Shown here one piece after another: positions 5,483 through 8,305 of a stretch of DNA of 8,305 bases; within the stretch, counting starts at the first letter, position 1, and each line of letters starts with the position of its first letter. A program made the translations under genes and the position numbers. Source of the stretch: an uncultured Pseudomonadota bacterium (lineage in GTDB: Bacteria; Myxococcota_A; Polyangia; HGW-17); NCBI GenBank assembly GCA_938004375.1, contig CALKWH010000481.1, forward strand, positions 1 to 8,305, given 5' to 3'. The notes under the pieces are model-generated. The model made no database searches, was not told the origin of the DNA, and worked only from the letters and a program-made list of their open reading frames with translations.

Positions 5483-5857
5483 TCACGATTTCTTCGTGTA
5501 GCGGACGTGGTCGAGGCCGGCGAAGTGCTCGTCCTGGGTCCAGACCACCGCGTTCCTGGCGCGGGCGCTCGCGTACACGACGCTGTCGGCCAGCGGCAGG
5601 CGCCGCTCCCGGGACCAGGTGGCCGCCGCCAGGGCCGTCTCGAAGTCCAGCGGGAGCTCCCGGCCCTGGCGCATGAGCGCGACGACCTGCAGCGCGGCGT
5701 CCCGGCCACGCTCGGCGTGGACCTTATTGTAGACCTCGTAGACGCAGACCGAGGGGACCAGGAGGCGCTCCGGGTCCTCGAGGGCGGGAGCGAAGAACGA
5801 AGCGTTGGGGCCGTCGGCGAGGTACTCCAGCCATCCGCAGGAATCCACGACGTTCAT
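5483..5857 (-). CDS. vapC: PIN-domain ribonuclease toxin (VapC type)
   Basis: 124 aa, the usual VapC length. The four conserved acidic residues of the PIN nuclease site are in place: Asp5 (VVDSCGWLEYL), Glu41 (VCVYEVYNKV), Asp91 (LPLADSVVYASA) and Asp109 (WTQDEHFAGL). It is therefore expected to be a Mg-dependent RNA endonuclease held inactive by its partner. The ATG overlaps the antitoxin stop by 4 bases (ATGA), and AGGAGGA (5870-5864) lies 6 bases upstream. The last ~20 codons are duplicated as a relic at 3526-3454. The gene appears intact; the RNA target cannot be read from the sequence. Confidence 0.88.
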   Translation of the reverse strand: MNVVDSCGWLEYLADGPNASFFAPALEDPERLLVPSVCVYEVYNKVHAERGRDAALQVVALMRQGRELPLDFETALAAATWSRERRLPLADSVVYASARARNAVVWTQDEHFAGLDHVRYTKKS

Positions 5858-6057
5858 GGCCGGTCCTCCTCGCGCTCGACCGAGGTGTCAATCCCCCGCA
5901 GAAAGCCGCGCATCTCCTGCATCGACCGCTCGGGGACGAGCTCGATCCGGTCCTCGAACGCGAAGACCTGCACCTTCATCCCGGGCAGGATCTTCAACGC
6001 CTCGCGGACCTCCTGCGGGATCACCACCTGATACTTGGGCGACACGGTCACGGTCAT
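5854..6057 (-). CDS. vapB: AbrB/MazE-type antitoxin partner of the PIN toxin (VapB type)
   Basis: 67 aa. Residues 1-45 are a SpoVT-AbrB swapped-hairpin DNA-binding domain: SPKYQVVIPQEVREALKI followed by PGMKV and a short beta strand (RIELVPE). Residues 46-67 form an acidic/basic tail (EREEDRP end) of the kind that wraps the PIN toxin. The start at 6057 has GGAGGTG (6068-6062) directly upstream. It is the first gene of a two-gene operon with a 4-base overlap to the toxin. By family precedent the pair represses its own promoter, probably the one at 6104-6076. Belonging to VapBC rests on the pairing with a PIN toxin. Confidence 0.88.
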   Translation of the reverse strand: MTVTVSPKYQVVIPQEVREALKILPGMKVQVFAFEDRIELVPERSMQEMRGFLRGIDTSVEREEDRP

Positions 6058-6061
6058 CGAT

Positions 6062-6104
6062 CACCTCCGCGTTGTACGATAGCGCGCTCGATGGCGAGAT
6101 TCAA
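6062..6104 (-). promoter_or_regulatory. Promoter and ribosome binding site of the AbrB/PIN operon
   Basis: On the minus strand, TTGAAT (6104-6099) is followed after 17 bases by TATCGT (6081-6076). A start near 6069 gives a very short leader that begins almost at GGAGGTG (6068-6062), 4 bases before the ATG at 6057. The promoter lies between the 3' hairpin of protein B and the antitoxin gene, so the toxin-antitoxin pair can be transcribed independently of B. Confidence 0.5.
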
Positions 6105-6129
6105 GGGGTCGGACAGGACGTTGTTTCAA

Positions 6130-6148
6130 GCGCAAGTAGAACTTGCGC
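6130..6148 (-). other. Conserved 3' hairpin downstream of protein B (DGR-type candidate)
   Basis: GCGCAAGT (6130-6137) and ACTTGCGC (6141-6148) form a perfect 8-bp stem with loop AGA on the plus strand (TCT on the coding strand), 37 bases past the stop of protein B. The counterpart after protein A occupies the same relative position, and the loop-closing pair changes from T-A here to C-G there while pairing is kept. The similarity of the two 3' flanks runs about 80 bases past the stops and ends soon after the hairpin. No T-run follows. It is read as the hairpin that accompanies DGR variable regions. Confidence 0.6.
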
Positions 6149-6185
6149 ACTCCTAGCTTTATTGAAGGTTTCGCGACTACAGAAC

Positions 6186-8305
6186 TCAGGGCCGGACCAC
6201 CCGAAAACCGCCGTCGTAGTCCCGGCCTTCCACGCTGCGGTTGCCCCGGGCGGCCACGGTGCAGCCGGACGCGACGCTGTTCAAGCCGCCCCCGCGCCTC
6301 ACGCGGCCGGGGCCCGAGGCCGGCCCCCGATAGTCCGTCACAGTCCCCGTGGGATACGTCCCAAACCGGTCCCACGCCCACTCCCACACATGGCCGGAGA
6401 GGTCGTACAATCCCAGCTCGTTAGGGAGTTTCGTTCCCGCCGGATGCGTCTTGGATCCGCTGTTGGTCGAGTACCACGCGTAGTCGTCTATGAGGTTGCT
6501 CCCATCGCTCCCCGCGAAAGCCTTCAAGTACCCCGTCGTGTTCGTCACACCCGGGGCGGCCGTGTCCGCACCTATCGCCGCCCACATCCACTCCATATCT
6601 GTGGGCAACCGGTACCCGTTGGCCGCCCAGTTCGCCGTCGCCGCGTTCCAGGTCGCGGTGCTCACGATCGGGATCTCAGAATAGGTGAGCGTGCTGAAGT
6701 CCACCCCGCTCACCATGTACACCGGAGTCAGCCCCTCGGCGAGGCTCAACTTGTTGCAAAACGCGATCGCGTGGAACCAATTTACCATCTGCACCGGATC
6801 GTTCATACCGCTGGAGTAAGTCGTGGAACTTGGATCCGCCCACCCCGTCACCGCCTCCCATTGCGCGCGCGTAATTTCATATTGGCTCATCCTAAACGCC
6901 GACACCTGGCTCAGGTTCGTCGCCGTCGCGTCCCGTTGGAAGGTCCCAGCCGGCACATATTTTAATCCGCCGATGTGAGGGGAAAGATAGTCGTTCGGCG
7001 ACAATCGCGTCACCGTCACCGTGTACGTCTTCTGCGTGCCGTTCTCCGCCGTCACCGTCACGGTCACCGGGTTCACGCCTTCAACTAGAGTCATCGGCTG
7101 GGCTGGCGAGGTTTCCACCGTTGCATACGGCGCGTCCGCCGCCGTCGCCGTCACCGTCAGCGACCCGACCGCGTGGGACAGCGTGACCCCGTACCACGTC
7201 GTGTCAGATGAAAACGCCGGCGTCAGCGTCCCCTCGCTCACCGTCAACGTCGCCAGGTCCGCGTTCGCACCAATCGGCAAACATGCGCTCTCGTCGAACA
7301 CGCACCCGGCGAGACAGGCCAACGCCCCGCTGCGCGGCGCCGAGTACCCCAGGCTCCCGCACGTCGCGCCGCCCAGATTCGAACCATCACAGTCCTCCCC
7401 GTAATCCAACTGGATAATCCCGTCGCCGCATTGTTTGGCGCAGCCCGCCGTCACCACCTGGCACGCCGAATCACACGCGAGCGTCCCCTCGTAGAACCCT
7501 TCGGTGGCGCAGTCCGCGCCCCCGAAGGTGGAACCGTCGCAGGTCTCCCACGCGGTCTGGACGACCCCGTCCCCGCACGACCCCGCGCAACCGATGAAGT
7601 CGAACCGGCACTCGCCGGGATCGCACCCGAGGGTCCCTGGATGATACCCCTGGCTCTCACAAGTCTCTCCCGCCAGATCCACCACGTCACAGTCTTCCCC
7701 GAACGTCGTTTGCGCGACGCCGTCCCCGCACCGGCCCCCGCACCCGGTCGTCACCAGTTGACAATTCGATCCGCAGACGAGCGTCCCGGCGTAGAACCCT
7801 TGGAGTTCACACGTCTCGCCACCCAGGTCCGATCCCTCGCACTCCTCCCCATGCTCCACCTGGATGACCCCGTCTCCGCAGGTCCCCGCGCACCCGTTCA
7901 GGTCAAATTGGCAAGTGGTCGGATCGCAGGCGAGGGTCCCCGGATACTGCCCCTGGCTATCGCACGTCTCTTCGTCCAGATTCGCGCCGTCGCACGCCTC
8001 CCCATAGGTCGCCTGGATGACCCCGTCCCCGCACCGCCCCACCGCCACGCAGTTGTCCAGGTTGTACCCGCTGCAGTCGGCCTCGCACGTAAGCGCGCCG
8101 CCGTGATACCCCTGGGTTTCGCAGGTCTCCCCCGACAGCGCCTCGCCGTCGCAAACCTCGCCCTCGTCGACGTCGATCACTCCGTTGCCACAGCGCCCCG
8201 CGCACCCCGTCACGTCGTAGATGCAGCCAACTCCACACGCCAAGGTGCCCCCCGTGTACCCCAGGCTCTGGCACGTCTGCCCGTTCAGGTTGCCCCCGTC
8301 GCAGG
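6186..8305 (-). CDS. Protein B (partial): six-Cys repeats, cadherin-like and FGE/C-type-lectin-like domains; candidate DGR target
   Basis: Truncated at its N-terminus by the window edge: the frame is open from 8303 and gives 705 visible residues. It is a paralogue of protein A with the same domain order. Six complete six-Cys units and part of a seventh (8303-7281) precede a cadherin-like domain (7265-7005) and an FGE/C-type-lectin-like domain (about 6990-6186; RLPTDMEW, DLSGHVWEW, RGGG, GFRVV). B has three more repeat units than A over the comparable stretch. In the FGE domain, A and B are roughly three-quarters identical up to the RGGGL motif, then differ at 19 of 24 residues. The first catalytic FGE cysteine position is Ser, so FGE activity is not expected. 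The unseen start probably carries a lipoprotein signal like that of A. Confidence 0.9.
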   Translation of the reverse strand, partial: CDGGNLNGQTCQSLGYTGGTLACGVGCIYDVTGCAGRCGNGVIDVDEGEVCDGEALSGETCETQGYHGGALTCEADCSGYNLDNCVAVGRCGDGVIQATYGEACDGANLDEETCDSQGQYPGTLACDPTTCQFDLNGCAGTCGDGVIQVEHGEECEGSDLGGETCELQGFYAGTLVCGSNCQLVTTGCGGRCGDGVAQTTFGEDCDVVDLAGETCESQGYHPGTLGCDPGECRFDFIGCAGSCGDGVVQTAWETCDGSTFGGADCATEGFYEGTLACDSACQVVTAGCAKQCGDGIIQLDYGEDCDGSNLGGATCGSLGYSAPRSGALACLAGCVFDESACLPIGANADLATLTVSEGTLTPAFSSDTTWYGVTLSHAVGSLTVTATAADAPYATVETSPAQPMTLVEGVNPVTVTVTAENGTQKTYTVTVTRLSPNDYLSPHIGGLKYVPAGTFQRDATATNLSQVSAFRMSQYEITRAQWEAVTGWADPSSTTYSSGMNDPVQMVNWFHAIAFCNKLSLAEGLTPVYMVSGVDFSTLTYSEIPIVSTATWNAATANWAANGYRLPTDMEWMWAAIGADTAAPGVTNTTGYLKAFAGSDGSNLIDDYAWYSTNSGSKTHPAGTKLPNELGLYDLSGHVWEWAWDRFGTYPTGTVTDYRGPASGPGRVRRGGGLNSVASGCTVAARGNRSVEGRDYDGGFRVVRP
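6210..6281 (-). other. Candidate DGR variable region VR-B
   Basis: 24 codons between GGC GGC TTG and GGT TTT CGG, equivalent to VR-A (1122-1051). Many variable codons have the form NNC, including two AAC codons (positions 1 and 14), which would be unmutated template codons under a DGR model. Codons 21-23 are GAC TAC GAC here and TAC GGC AGC in A. The fixed Ala, Cys, Ser and second Arg codons are identical in the two copies; only the Arg at position 12 differs, silently (CGT/CGG). Confidence is limited by the absence of a template repeat in the window. Confidence 0.65.
7281..8303 (-). repeat. Six and a half in-frame six-cysteine repeats of protein B
   Basis: In order of translation: a partial unit matching A unit 2, then units matching A units 3 and 4, a unit (ending near 7748) whose first half matches A unit 5, two units absent from A, and a last unit whose second half matches A unit 5. 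One extra unit (near 7600-7440) is two residues short in its GE motif. Over about 2287-2500 versus 7908-8121, A and B are about 95% identical in DNA, closer than in the FGE domain. Confidence 0.85.

Overview
The window looks like chromosomal DNA of a GC-rich bacterium, most likely of the Myxococcota/Deltaproteobacteria type. The main clue is the large secreted proteins built from six-cysteine repeats of the kind first named from Myxococcus; this is a family-level inference, not a species call. Every gene I accept lies on the minus strand, so transcription runs from high to low coordinates.

Right to left: (1) 8305-6186 is the 5'-truncated gene of a large modular protein (protein B: six-cysteine repeats, cadherin-like domain, FGE/C-type-lectin-like domain), followed by a hairpin. 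(2) 6057-5483 is an AbrB-type antitoxin and PIN toxin pair (VapBC type). (3) 5369-3533 is an AbiEi/AbiEii-type type IV toxin-antitoxin operon. (4) 3526-3454 is a relic of a second PIN gene. (5) 3402-3082 is a noncoding block of GC-rich direct, tandem and inverted repeats on the motif ACGGAC/GTCCGT. (6) 2964-1027 encodes protein A, a complete lipoprotein paralogue of B with a good promoter and the same 3' hairpin. (7) 1026-716 is a noncoding region with palindromes and a possible promoter. (8) 715-89 encodes a coiled-coil protein of unknown function. (9) 56-1 is another copy of the intergenic repeat.

The main discovery is at the C-termini of A and B. The last variable 24 codons (1122-1051 and 6281-6210) differ in the way expected of variable regions (VRs) of a diversity-generating retroelement (DGR). 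Counted by eye, differences fall 18/12/6 on codon positions 1/2/3, against 5/1/7 in the 24 codons just upstream. Shared third-base C predominates, fixed anchor residues alternate with variable ones, and both ends are nearly invariant. Both genes carry a GC-rich hairpin about 36 nt past the stop, with the stem conserved by compensatory change. The FGE-like fold and (in A) lipoprotein anchoring match known DGR targets such as Treponema TvpA. No reverse transcriptase, accessory protein or template repeat is visible, so if this is a DGR, A and B are remote targets of a cassette elsewhere.

The picture is two surface-displayed, possibly hypervariable binding proteins on cysteine-rich stalks, separated by two toxin-antitoxin modules and recombination-prone repeats.
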